DNA from: Shewanella marinintestina
Lineage (GTDB): Bacteria; Pseudomonadota; Gammaproteobacteria; Enterobacterales; Shewanellaceae
DNA: 53,216 nucleotides
NCBI RefSeq assembly: GCF_023283845.1
Contig: NZ_JAKILC010000024.1
Location: forward strand, 1-53,216
Reading direction: 5' to 3'
The position numbers were made by a program, and so were the translations under genes. Positions 27,265 to 35,263 of the stretch are shown here, piece after piece (position 1 is the first letter of the stretch; each line of letters opens with the position of its first letter). Under the pieces are notes generated by a model. It worked only from the letters and a program-made list of their open reading frames with translations. It was not told the DNA's origin and did not search any database.

Positions 27265-28195
27265 TATCAACTTAAGCAGCATTGAAATCTTCTGTCAGCT
27301 ATATCTTAAAAATAGCACTACAGATGCCGCTACCAGTTTAGGTTTATCTCAGCCTAAAGTGAGTCGAGCATTGAATGGGTTGAGGGATGTATTTGATGAC
27401 CCATTGTTTGTCCGTAAAAATAATAAGTTGGTTGCAACAGAGCTCACTCACGTTTTATATGATGGTTTTTCTGAGATCCTGTCGTGTGTGAATGCTATTG
27501 AGAGTGATGCGCTAGATAACTCTAATATACCGGACTCCTCAATGGTTATCAGTACTGTTCCTCAGTTAGAAATAGGATTAGCACAGCAAGTTATTCTAGA
27601 GGCACGCAACAGTATTAATCCTAATATTGCTATTTCAACTCAAGCTTGGTCAGACGCGAGTGAGCAGCAGTTAATTGATGGTGATATTGATGCGGTTATT
27701 TGTTTTCAGCATTCGACTAGAAAAGAGCTGTTATCAAAATCAATTATTCAACACCGAGGCGGGCACCTGATTGCTCGTGAAGGGCACCCTATTTGGCAAG
27801 ACCCGAGTATCAACCACATGATTGAATACCCAGTGGTAAAACTCGTGACTATGCCATTCCCTGCCAATAAGTCGCCTATTGGCGTTTATGCTTTGGCACA
27901 AGGCAAGCCAATGCAGATTTACGCAACCGCCCCCGATTTAGGCAGTGCAGCGAGCAGCTTGTTAAATTCAGATGCTTTGATGATAGTTGGCGTGCAAGGC
28001 GCTGTAGATTTTCTAACTAACATAACAGGCTTATGCGCCAGAAAGATGGAATACGCAGAGGACAAATGCTTGCTGCAAGGATTTTCTCATCCTACCGTTT
28101 ACTTGTGGCTAAAGCGCTCATTAGATGGCAAAGTGCTAGCGCCTTTGTGGCTGCAACAAAGCTTAGAGTCTTATATTATTAAGGCTCACAAGTAG
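27248..28195 (+). CDS. LysR family transcriptional regulator, second of a tandem pair
   Basis: The 315-residue protein begins MKKLSSINLSSIEIFCQLY and has the helix-turn-helix segment TSLGLSQPKVSRALNGLRDVF followed by DPLFVRK, then a substrate-binding domain. It starts inside the end of the first LysR gene, and a perfect AGGAGGT (27237-27243) ensures its translation. Both N-termini share the same frame of residues (KLS--NL--I--F--LY), so they are paralogues. They may form a heteromeric or hierarchical switch for the adjacent cytochrome. That is inference from position. Confidence 0.92.
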   Translation: MKKLSSINLSSIEIFCQLYLKNSTTDAATSLGLSQPKVSRALNGLRDVFDDPLFVRKNNKLVATELTHVLYDGFSEILSCVNAIESDALDNSNIPDSSMVISTVPQLEIGLAQQVILEARNSINPNIAISTQAWSDASEQQLIDGDIDAVICFQHSTRKELLSKSIIQHRGGHLIAREGHPIWQDPSINHMIEYPVVKLVTMPFPANKSPIGVYALAQGKPMQIYATAPDLGSAASSLLNSDALMIVGVQGAVDFLTNITGLCARKMEYAEDKCLLQGFSHPTVYLWLKRSLDGKVLAPLWLQQSLESYIIKAHK

Positions 28196-28416
28196 GGTAG
28201 CGATTAGCTGTAGAACTAAACAGTACTCCAAGGCTTTCTACTCTCACCTGATGTAGTGCTATAATGCGCGATTATTGCACTTCGCCGATTTTATCTTCCT
28301 TTCGTAAAGATATAGCCAGCCTTTTTGAAAGGCTTAGGTAAAGAGTCAGGCATTTTTCAAATAGACAGTTACGCAACGGGCGAATTTGTCTTTATTTTAA
28401 GTTGGATAATTAGTTT

Positions 28417-29403
28417 ATGTCAGTAAGACCAATCAATCGCACATTCTCAATCGCACCCATGCTGGATTGGACCGATAGGCATTATCGCTATTTTGCCCGC
28501 CTAATGTCTTCGCAAACATTGTTATATACAGAGATGGTCACTACCGGTGCGATTTTGCATGGTCGTGGTGATTACCTTGCTTATAATCAAGAAGAGCATC
28601 CATTAGCATTACAACTTGGCGGATCTAACCCGACTGATTTAGCGGCTTGTGCCAAGTTAGCTGCTGAGCGTGGTTATGATGAGGTTAACTTAAACGTAGG
28701 TTGTCCATCAGATCGAGTACAAAACGGCCGCTTTGGTGCATGCTTAATGGCTGAGCCTGAGTTAGTCGCTGAGTGTGTCTCTGCGATGAAGCAGGTGGTT
28801 GATATCCCTGTTACTGTAAAAACACGTATTGGCATCGATGAGCAAGATAGCTATGAGTTTTTGACTCAGCTTATTGATACTGTCCATGCTGCAGGTTGTG
28901 AAGAATTTACTATTCATGCCCGTAAAGCATGGCTGCAAGGTTTGAGTCCGAAAGAAAACCGTGAGATCCCACCGCTAGATTATGAACGTGTATATCAGCT
29001 TAAGCGTGATTACCCTGGGCTAAACATTTCAATTAACGGTGGCGTAAAGACGCTGGACGAATGTAAAACACACTTGCAGCAGCTTGATGGTGTGATGGTT
29101 GGCCGTGAAGCTTATCAAAATCCCTATATTATCGCTGAGGTAGATCAGCAGTTGTGTGGCATTGATGCACCCATTCTTAGCCGTGATGAAGTGCTAGAAA
29201 AGTTGTTACCTTATATTGAGGCTCACCTGAAGCAAGGTGGTCGCCTTAATCATATCTCTCGCCATATTATCGGCCTTTATCAAGGTGAGGTTGGCTCACG
29301 TATATGGCGCCGCTATATCAGCGAAAATGCGCATAAACAAGGCGCTGGTATAGAGGTTATCACTCAAGCTCGTGCAGCGATGGACGATATCGTTAGCTTG
29401 TAA
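28417..29403 (+). CDS. dusA: tRNA-dihydrouridine synthase A
   Basis: The 328-residue flavoenzyme reduces uridines 20/20a in the tRNA D-loop. The FMN-binding TIM barrel starts at FSIAPMLDWTDRHYRYF, and the catalytic Cys96 lies in NLNVGCPSDRVQ. RKAWLQGLSPKENREIPPLDYERVY is a DusA-type signature that separates it from DusB and DusC. TATAAT stands at 28260-28265, which would give a leader of about 145 nt containing the hairpin AGCCTTT-TTG-AAAGGCT (28318-28334). A long hairpin follows the gene. Confidence 0.97.
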   Translation: MSVRPINRTFSIAPMLDWTDRHYRYFARLMSSQTLLYTEMVTTGAILHGRGDYLAYNQEEHPLALQLGGSNPTDLAACAKLAAERGYDEVNLNVGCPSDRVQNGRFGACLMAEPELVAECVSAMKQVVDIPVTVKTRIGIDEQDSYEFLTQLIDTVHAAGCEEFTIHARKAWLQGLSPKENREIPPLDYERVYQLKRDYPGLNISINGGVKTLDECKTHLQQLDGVMVGREAYQNPYIIAEVDQQLCGIDAPILSRDEVLEKLLPYIEAHLKQGGRLNHISRHIIGLYQGEVGSRIWRRYISENAHKQGAGIEVITQARAAMDDIVSL

Positions 29404-29415
29404 TCTGCTCCATTT

Positions 29416-29448
29416 AGTGAAATTCACCAGTGCTTGGTGAGTTTCACT
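29416..29448 (+). terminator. Hairpin after dusA
   Basis: AGTGAAA plus TCACCA pair with TGGTGA plus TTTCACT across a GTGCT loop, with one mismatch. There is no T run, so termination is uncertain. Confidence 0.45.
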
Positions 29449-29556
29449 ACTATCTCTTGTTGTTCAAATATCCTTCAATTCAATTCCACTCTAAAATCTC
29501 TCCACTTTTTGTTTTTTTATTTAATATTTTTAGCTAGTTACAGTTTACATTCAAAG

Positions 29557-29573
29557 TTGGCACGCTGCTTGTA
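29557..29573 (+). promoter_or_regulatory. Sigma-54 (RpoN) promoter, psp-like
   Basis: TTGGCACG (29557-29564), four bases, then TTGTA (29569-29573). The -24 element is perfect, and the -12 element has GT where the consensus has GC. As I recall, the E. coli pspA promoter has this same TTGGCACG-N4-TTGTA form. It lies about 100 bp before the small operon that includes a PspC-domain gene. Start of transcription is expected near 29584, where the 12-mer TGTAATTAAGAA is repeated twice (29584-29595, 29599-29610). Confidence 0.75.
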
Positions 29574-29675
29574 TTAACCTATATGTAATTAAGAAATGTG
29601 TAATTAAGAACCCTGTGAATCAGACCTCTTTAATGCACATACATACAATTAAGTTAACTCGAAAAGGAAGCCATT

Positions 29676-29984
29676 ATGTTTAATTCAACTGTATCTAAAA
29701 CCATTAAAGCGTCTTTACTAACAGCGGTAATCTTAGGCGTAAGCGCAACAGCTCAAGCAGATAACTCGCTTATCTCTGATGTTGCTAGCAACATCGAGCA
29801 GAATATCTCTTCACAGATGCAAGAGATGATGAGCAAAGCACAAACGGAATTGAGTCTTTCTATTCAATCACAAATGTCTGAAATGATGTTTGATATGGAC
29901 TCTGAGCAAGAGCTGGCAAATAAGCAAGGCGCTGCTACGCTAAATGAGCAACCGCTAGTAACGACTGCGGTAAGTAAGGACTAA
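29676..29984 (+). CDS. Small secreted hypothetical protein of the sigma-54 operon
   Basis: The 102-residue product has a signal peptide (cleavage near AQA-DN, residue 29). The mature part is a helical, Gln/Ser/Met-rich segment with imperfect repeats (SSQMQEMMSKAQTE, QSQMSEMMFDMDSE) that looks amphipathic or coiled-coil. I do not recognise a family. AAGGAAG is the ribosome-binding site. It is the first gene downstream of the sigma-54 promoter and is followed after 2 bases by a 35-codon membrane gene. It may be a periplasmic stress protein, but this is only context. Confidence 0.8.
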   Translation: MFNSTVSKTIKASLLTAVILGVSATAQADNSLISDVASNIEQNISSQMQEMMSKAQTELSLSIQSQMSEMMFDMDSEQELANKQGAATLNEQPLVTTAVSKD

Positions 29985-29986
29985 TT

Positions 29987-30094
29987 ATGTGGTTCTTTGC
30001 TCAATTTATCGCATTATTATTATTGCCCGTTATTAGCCTAGTGATGTTTGCATGTTTAATTTGTTCGCTAGAGTGGCACAAATTAGAAGACTAA
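29987..30094 (+). CDS. 35-residue single-span membrane microprotein
   Basis: This short gene begins ATG 29987 with AAGGA 6 bases upstream and ends TAA 30094. The product is almost entirely one hydrophobic helix (FAQFIALLLLPVISLVMFA) with a short charged end, EWHKLED. Spacing of 2 bases from the previous gene indicates coupling. Size and topology recall small psp-regulon membrane proteins such as PspB or PspD, but I see no sequence match to them. Function is unknown. Confidence 0.65.
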   Translation: MWFFAQFIALLLLPVISLVMFACLICSLEWHKLED

Positions 30095-30101
30095 ATTAGA
30101 A

Positions 30102-30117
30102 GACTGGATTTCCAGTC
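30102..30117. repeat. Perfect 16-bp inverted repeat
   Basis: GACTGGA-TT-TCCAGTC lies between the microprotein and PspC-domain genes, next to a short direct repeat (AATTAGAAGACT-like, 30081-30104). The loop is too short for a normal hairpin, so an operator or a processing site is possible. Confidence 0.5.
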
Positions 30118-30204
30118 CGAGTTTGAAACCTAAATAAAAGACTAAAATGACGAGTTGCAAAGTTAGCGTTGAAGTCTATTAGAGACAACGAAAGGGAGTT
30201 TAAA

Positions 30205-30408
30205 ATGAACAGTTTTGTTGAACGCTTAAAAGATTCTCGCTCAATCGTATGTGGTGTTACCGCTGCAATGGCTGATAAATTTGAGTGGTCTTGCATGTGG
30301 ACCCGAGTGGTATGTGCAGTAGCAATTTTCTGTAATCCAGCAATGGGATTGCTCACCTATTTTGTATTAGCCTTAGTGCTACCAAAATGGCAAAACCATG
30401 TTAATTAG
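30205..30408 (+). CDS. Short PspC-domain protein
   Basis: The 67-residue protein consists of little more than a PspC domain. DSRSIVCGVTAAMADKFEWSCMWTRV resembles the GVCAGIANYF-RI segment of PspC, and it is followed by a hydrophobic stretch (VVCAVAIFCNPAMGLLTYFVLALVLP). PspC in the phage-shock system senses membrane stress at the inner membrane and releases PspA from PspF. Here the cytoplasmic and periplasmic extensions of full-length PspC (119 residues in E. coli) are missing. ATG 30205 is chosen for AAAGGGAG upstream. It lies 110 bp after the microprotein gene and probably belongs to the same sigma-54 transcript. Confidence 0.85.
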   Translation: MNSFVERLKDSRSIVCGVTAAMADKFEWSCMWTRVVCAVAIFCNPAMGLLTYFVLALVLPKWQNHVN

Positions 30409-30440
30409 CCGCTTTGATTAATGCTTCAGAGGAATTTTAG

Positions 30441-30536
30441 ATGAGAGTGCTAACCACCTTGAAAAACATCGCCTCAAGCCATTATCAAACGCATACAACT
30501 AGTGTGGTGATAATACTAATGAAACGCGGATGCTGA
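30441..30536 (+). CDS. Possible 31-residue small ORF
   Basis: ATG 30441 has a good AGAGGA 8 bases upstream and opens 31 codons (MRVLTTLKNIASS...MKRGC) to TGA 30534. The end overlaps a hairpin terminator, which is unusual for a real gene but is seen with leader-like ORFs. There is no recognisable family and composition is unremarkable. It is listed because of its ribosome-binding site and its position at the end of the psp-like operon. Confidence 0.3.
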   Translation: MRVLTTLKNIASSHYQTHTTSVVIILMKRGC

Positions 30537-30562
30537 AACCAATAACGAGCATCCGCATTTTG
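30526..30562 (+). terminator. Terminator of the psp-like operon
   Basis: GCGGATGC (30526-30533) pairs with GCATCCGC (30549-30556) across a 15-base loop and is followed by ATTTTGG. It closes the stretch before the convergent enoyl-CoA hydratase gene. Confidence 0.7.
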
Positions 30563-30578
30563 GTAACCGAAAACTAGA

Positions 30579-31316
30579 TTAACGTTTTAAAAATGCCGAA
30601 AATCGAGCTTTAGCTTCGTCACTGGCAAGTCTTGCCTCAAACTCAATCAGTTCTTTTTCCATCTGCGCACGCACTTCTTCTCTGTTGTAGCGGATCAGTT
30701 TTTTTGTAGATTGCAACGAGATTGGCGGTAAAGCCGCTAATTGATGAGCACGTTGTAAGGCATATTCAAAAATAGTCTCACTTTCTATAATGTCGTTAAT
30801 CATTCCGTAAGCATGAGCTTGGCTGGCATTGAAGCTTTCACCTAACATGAGTAGCTCACTGGCTTTTGTTTGGCCAACGACTTGCGGCAATAACAGGCTA
30901 GCCCCTGCTTCAGGCACTAATGCTAGCTGGACAAATGGTAATTGAAACTTTGCGCTGTTGTCAGCATAAACTAAATCACAATGCAGTAGCATAGTTGTGC
31001 CTATGCCGACAGCTGCACCAGTGACTGCAGCTACCACAGGTTTTTTTAAATCGAGTAGGCAAAACAAGAATCTAAAAGCTGGATGATCAGACCCTAAGCT
31101 ACTATTTTGTAAAAAGTCAGCGACATCATTGCCGGAAGTAAAGCACTCTGCTTGTCCGCGAAACATAAAGGCTCGAATTTCGTTGTCCGACTCGCCTTGG
31201 ATAAGGTATTCTGTTAGCTGTGTATACATTTGTAGGTTAAGCGCATTGCGTTTATCCGGGCGATTAAACGTAATGACCCTTACGCCATTATCGTCACTAA
31301 CTTGAATCGTGCTCAT
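30579..31316 (-). CDS. Enoyl-CoA hydratase/isomerase family protein
   Basis: This 245-residue crotonase-fold protein starts MSTIQVSDDNGVRVITFNRPDKRNALN. The oxyanion-hole segments are FTSGNDVADF and VAAVTGAAVGIGTTML. The region for the catalytic acids reads VQLALVPEAGASLLLP, with one Glu where bifunctional hydratases carry a pair. That leaves hydratase or Delta3-Delta2 isomerase activity undecided. It would act on acyl-CoA in beta-oxidation or amino-acid degradation. It is a single gene, divergent from the copper-chaperone operon; their starts are 34 bp apart. Confidence 0.88.
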   Translation of the reverse strand: MSTIQVSDDNGVRVITFNRPDKRNALNLQMYTQLTEYLIQGESDNEIRAFMFRGQAECFTSGNDVADFLQNSSLGSDHPAFRFLFCLLDLKKPVVAAVTGAAVGIGTTMLLHCDLVYADNSAKFQLPFVQLALVPEAGASLLLPQVVGQTKASELLMLGESFNASQAHAYGMINDIIESETIFEYALQRAHQLAALPPISLQSTKKLIRYNREEVRAQMEKELIEFEARLASDEAKARFSAFLKR

Positions 31317-31350
31317 TCGTTATGTCCTCATTCTGCGAATTGGGTTTTAC

Positions 31351-31830
31351 ATGGAGTTTATGACATTGAAGCTAATATTCAAACAACTGTTTAACATCGG
31401 CCTGTTGAGTTGCCTTTCGTTCACCACTATGGCGCAAGTCGTACTGGTAGATGGATATGTACGTGCTATGCCGGCAACAGTGCCTAACAGTGCTGCCTAC
31501 ATCACGATTGAGAACCATGGAGATGCAACTCGGTTAGTAGCGGTGGATGCTCCTTTTGCCACTGAAGCACAATTACACACCCTTATTGAAGAAAACGGCA
31601 TGATTAAAATGCGCCAAGTGGAGGGCTTTGACATAGACTCTCATGGTAGCCTTGTGCTGTCTGAATCGGGTAACCACATTATGTTGATGGGCTTGAAGCA
31701 ACCATTGGTTATCGACTCTAACGTTAAGCTTTTATTGAAGTTTGCTAACGGCTCTGAGCAAGAAATTAGCTTGCCGGTTAAGAAACAAGTTGAGCAAAGC
31801 GACGATGCTCATCATCATCACCACCATTAA
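31351..31830 (+). CDS. PCu(A)C family periplasmic copper chaperone with natural His6 tail
   Basis: From ATG 31351 the protein has 159 residues, with a signal peptide (to about TTMA, residue 28) and a DUF461/PCu(A)C domain. The copper motif fits exactly: His76-X10-Met87-X21-His109-X-Met111. In the family this protein loads Cu(I) into the CuA site of cytochrome oxidase, often with Sco. The C-terminus is DDAHHHHHH, an encoded six-His tail just before the stop that could bind extra metal. ATG 31360 is an alternative start. It leads a tight operon with a DUF2333 gene and a barrel gene. Confidence 0.9.
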   Translation: MEFMTLKLIFKQLFNIGLLSCLSFTTMAQVVLVDGYVRAMPATVPNSAAYITIENHGDATRLVAVDAPFATEAQLHTLIEENGMIKMRQVEGFDIDSHGSLVLSESGNHIMLMGLKQPLVIDSNVKLLLKFANGSEQEISLPVKKQVEQSDDAHHHHHH

Positions 31831-31842
31831 GGAATGAGTACA

Positions 31843-32814
31843 ATGCAATTGACATGGAAAAAAGTCTTAGCTGCTCTTATTGCAGTTTGCTTTATTGGTT
31901 ATCTTATTAGTGTGTGGTGGAGTGTTGAGCCAGACCCTATTGAACAGAATGTTTATAGCCAAGAAAATAGCCGTAATGTAGTTGGTTATGCCACAACCAC
32001 CTCATTGATTTTGACTGTGGAAGCGCTATTGAATAAGTCTGGCGGTTGGCTGTCTAATGATGTTACGCCACCGTCAATCTTTATGGATAATATGCCTGCA
32101 TTTGAGTTTGGTGCGATTGAACAAGCGCGAGATCTCGCGTTAATCATGCGTAAAGAGTTTAGTCGTTCGCAATCACAATCTACAGCTGATAAAGACCTGC
32201 TTGCAGCCCATTCTAAGTTGAATATCGAACATACTAGTTGGCTAGTACCCAGTGCTGAAAGTGAATATGAAGACGCTATTAAGCTATTGAAGCTATATCG
32301 CGCTCGTATGATGGCTACAGAAAACCCAGATGCGCAGTTTTATGCTCGCGCCGATAACCTCAATGAGTGGCTTAAAGAGGTGCAAAAGCGTTTAGGTAGT
32401 ATGTCGCAGCGTCTTTCCGCAAGTGTAGGCCAAGACAGATTGAATACCGACCTATCAGGTGATAGCGCGGCTAGACAGTCAACGCCTGGCTACAATGCAC
32501 AGCAAATTAAAACTAGTTGGTGGAAGATTGATGACGTGTTTTATGAAACTCGTGGTGCGACATGGGCACTACTGAATTTCATGAAAGCTGTTGAAGTTGA
32601 TTTTGCTGATGTTTTAAAAAAGAAAAATGCTCAAGTAAGTCTGCGTCAGATTATTCGTGAGCTAGAAGAAACACAACAGCCTGTTTGGAGCCCAATGATC
32701 CTAAACGGTTCAGGCTTTGGGGTTGTGGCTAATCACTCGTTGGTGATGGCAAATTATATCTCCCGCGCAAATGCTGCGGTTATCGATTTAACTAACTTAT
32801 TGACTCAAGGTTAA
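31843..32814 (+). CDS. DUF2333 family membrane-anchored protein
   Basis: From ATG 31843 the product is 323 residues, with one N-terminal membrane helix (about 8-28) and a large periplasmic helical domain. ATG 31843 is preferred over 31834 because AAGGA directly abuts the first and lies 9 bases from the second. Features include ENSRNVVGYATTTSLI and GGWLSNDVTPPSIFMDNMP, which I associate with DUF2333. No catalytic motif is visible and the function is unknown. It starts 12 bases after the PCu(A)C stop and ends 2 bases before the barrel gene. Confidence 0.82.
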   Translation: MQLTWKKVLAALIAVCFIGYLISVWWSVEPDPIEQNVYSQENSRNVVGYATTTSLILTVEALLNKSGGWLSNDVTPPSIFMDNMPAFEFGAIEQARDLALIMRKEFSRSQSQSTADKDLLAAHSKLNIEHTSWLVPSAESEYEDAIKLLKLYRARMMATENPDAQFYARADNLNEWLKEVQKRLGSMSQRLSASVGQDRLNTDLSGDSAARQSTPGYNAQQIKTSWWKIDDVFYETRGATWALLNFMKAVEVDFADVLKKKNAQVSLRQIIRELEETQQPVWSPMILNGSGFGVVANHSLVMANYISRANAAVIDLTNLLTQG

Positions 32815-32816
32815 CT

Positions 32817-33554
32817 ATGAAAAAGACGTTATTGGCGTGTGCACTATTAGGTTCATTAGTAGGCACTTCAGCCCAAGCTGCTACAGTTGTCGGTTTTAAA
32901 GTCGGCGGCGATTACTGGAAAGCTGATACTAATGGTACTTTTGCTGAGCGCGGTAAATCACAGCAAGAGTTTAACTATGATTCATCTTCTCAAGGTAGCA
33001 TCTGGGTTGCAGTTGAGCATCCAATTCCGCTAGTGCCAAATGTTAAGATTAGACAAAACAGCTTAGAAGCTGATGGCAAAATGAGTGATGCTGACTTTAA
33101 CTTCAATGGCCATGATTTCCAAGGCAATGTGAATGCGACTTCAGATCTAAGCAATACTGACTTCGTACTTTACTACGAGATTTTAGATAACGATATCGTA
33201 GCACTTGATCTAGGTGCGGCTTATAAGAAGATGGATGGTAAGTTCCGCGTAGCTGATGCTGGCCACCCTGAAACTAAAAATATCGATAGCGGTATTGTTA
33301 TGGGTTATATCGACGCACAAGTTGGTGTTCCAGGTTTAGGCCTTTACGGTTTTGCTGACATAATGATGGGTGTTGATGAGTCTAGTGTTTATGATTATTC
33401 ATTAGGACTAGGTTGGAATTTTGATGGTACGGCATTAGATTACCGTATCCGCGCTGGTTACCGTGACTTTAAGTTTGACGTAAATGGTTTTGATGGCGTA
33501 ACAGCGGATATGCAGTTTAAAGGTTACTTTGCTGGTGTTGAACTCGTATTCTAA
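32817..33554 (+). CDS. TIGR04219-type outer-membrane beta-barrel protein
   Basis: The 245-residue protein has a signal peptide (cleavage near AQA-AT, residue 21). Alternating strands, several Asp/Gly-rich turns and a closing strand YFAGVELVF indicate a small outer-membrane barrel. The start of the mature part (ATVVGFKVGGDYWKAD) suits the TIGR04219 group. The role is unknown. It is translationally coupled to the DUF2333 gene and ends the operon before a bidirectional terminator. Confidence 0.85.
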   Translation: MKKTLLACALLGSLVGTSAQAATVVGFKVGGDYWKADTNGTFAERGKSQQEFNYDSSSQGSIWVAVEHPIPLVPNVKIRQNSLEADGKMSDADFNFNGHDFQGNVNATSDLSNTDFVLYYEILDNDIVALDLGAAYKKMDGKFRVADAGHPETKNIDSGIVMGYIDAQVGVPGLGLYGFADIMMGVDESSVYDYSLGLGWNFDGTALDYRIRAGYRDFKFDVNGFDGVTADMQFKGYFAGVELVF

Positions 33555-33623
33555 GCTAATTATCTCTTCTGTTGTCGCGGTTCAATGAGCTGTAGCGATA
33601 AGATTATAAGAATATTAGCCCAT

Positions 33624-33651
33624 AAAAAAACCGCCATTTGGCGGTTTTTTT
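33624..33651. terminator. Bidirectional terminator
   Basis: AAAAAAACCGCC-ATTT-GGCGGTTTTTTT sits between the convergent barrel gene and tolC, with A and T runs on both sides. Confidence 0.93.
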
Positions 33652-33669
33652 ATGTTTTAACAAGCAGGC

Positions 33670-34974
33670 TTAGTTTGTTATTGGAGCAACAAGGCCATTG
33701 TTAATTGATGCGATATCATCTTCATTCAATGTCCCCGCAGCTTGCTTAAGCGCTAGGATTGAATTGATATAGCCATAACGCGCATCAGATAGTTTACGCT
33801 TTGAATCGTAAAGGTCACGAGTACGGTTTAATACATCAACAATAGTACGTGTACCGACTTCAAAACCAGCTTGAGTTGCTTTAAGCGCACTCTCTGAAGA
33901 GATTACAGACTGCTCATAAGCGCGGATTGAGCTGATAGAAGCGCCAACGTTGTTAAAGTTATTACGTACATCTTTAACCACTTTTCGGTGCGTCTGTTCT
34001 AGCTTCTCGCTTGCTTCAACATATTGGTACTGAGCTTGATTAACTTTTGAAGACACCTTGAAACCTTCAAAAATAGGAATACTTAGTGTTACGCCAATTG
34101 TGCCATTGTCGAAGTCGTTACCAGGCTCTTGCTCTATGCCTTTATTGTAACCTGCATTTAAGCTAAGTGATGGCATGTGGCCAGCTTTATAAAGGGTAAT
34201 TGTTTCTTCAGCGATGTCTTTACCAATACGTGTTGTCATTAGATCAACACTGTTGGTTTCTGCCATTTTTATCCAGTCTGTTGAAGACGCTGGAGCAACA
34301 GCAGATGCAGAGAAACGATTGGTATCCAGAATATTGATGTTCTTATGATCAATGCCTGTGATTTCACGCAGTGCTTCGTAGCTATTTGCTAGGGTGTTTT
34401 CAGCCAAAATTTCAGTCGCATTAGCTAAGTCATATTGAGCTTGTGCTTCATGTACGTCGGTAATTGCTGTAAGGCCCACTGCAAAGCGTTGTTTAGTCTG
34501 CTCAAGCTGACGCTCAATTGCACGCTTTTCAGAGCCTTGGAACTCGTAGTTGTCCTTGGCTGTTAGTACGTCAAAATAAGCGTTGGTTACGCGAATAATA
34601 AGGTTTTGTAGCGCTGATGCGTATGCAGAGTCTGCTTGAGATGCTGCTTTTTCAGCAAGGCTTAAACCAACCCATGCACTGTGGTCGTAAATTACCTGAT
34701 TTAAGGTTACGCCACCGACAATACCGCTTGAATCTTCGCTTGGGTCATTCCATGCTTTGTCGTAACCAACATTAGCACTGATTGTTGGTAGTAGTGGAGC
34801 ACGGTTTTCTTCAATCTGTTCGTACAGAGCATCACGTTGAGCTTTAGCTTGAAGCGCAACAGGATCACTCGTCAATGCTTGTTGATATATTTGAAGAAGG
34901 TCATCGGCATGAGCAACTTGCGCTGTCGCTGCAAGGGTCAGTGCGGCACATAGAGAACGGATCTTGAATTTCAT
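33670..34974 (-). CDS. tolC: TolC, outer-membrane efflux channel
   Basis: The 434-residue precursor has a signal peptide (cleavage near AHA-DD, residue 23) and two homologous outer-membrane-factor repeats forming the trimeric channel and helical tunnel. Recognisable elements are LLQIYQQALTSDPVALQAKAQRDAL, the NATEILAENTLANSYEALREITG repeat end, and EVGTRTIVDVLNRTRDLYDSK near the second repeat. It is the common exit for RND/ABC pumps and type I secretion. Divergence from nudF is the same as in E. coli, which supports TolC over other OMF proteins. Confidence 0.95.
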   Translation of the reverse strand: MKFKIRSLCAALTLAATAQVAHADDLLQIYQQALTSDPVALQAKAQRDALYEQIEENRAPLLPTISANVGYDKAWNDPSEDSSGIVGGVTLNQVIYDHSAWVGLSLAEKAASQADSAYASALQNLIIRVTNAYFDVLTAKDNYEFQGSEKRAIERQLEQTKQRFAVGLTAITDVHEAQAQYDLANATEILAENTLANSYEALREITGIDHKNINILDTNRFSASAVAPASSTDWIKMAETNSVDLMTTRIGKDIAEETITLYKAGHMPSLSLNAGYNKGIEQEPGNDFDNGTIGVTLSIPIFEGFKVSSKVNQAQYQYVEASEKLEQTHRKVVKDVRNNFNNVGASISSIRAYEQSVISSESALKATQAGFEVGTRTIVDVLNRTRDLYDSKRKLSDARYGYINSILALKQAAGTLNEDDIASINNGLVAPITN

Positions 34975-35263
34975 TTGCTGTCCTTTTAGACAAAATTCCC
35001 CATTGAGGAGCGAATTTAACTTGTTATGTTTAGCTTTGCCTTACATATAATAAAAAGTAAGGCGGTTTGCGCTTCCCGACGCTTCCCAATACATCTAAAC
35101 TTAGTGGGTTAAATATTAAAAACCTACAAATTCTAAGTCAACTCAGAAGTGTAACAGTTTTTGATGCTTATGATTAGTACTGCATGCATCATAGTATTAA
35201 TATTTTTATTTGACTTTATTGTGGCATAAATACCTTTATAAACAAGTATGTTTAGGACAAGAA

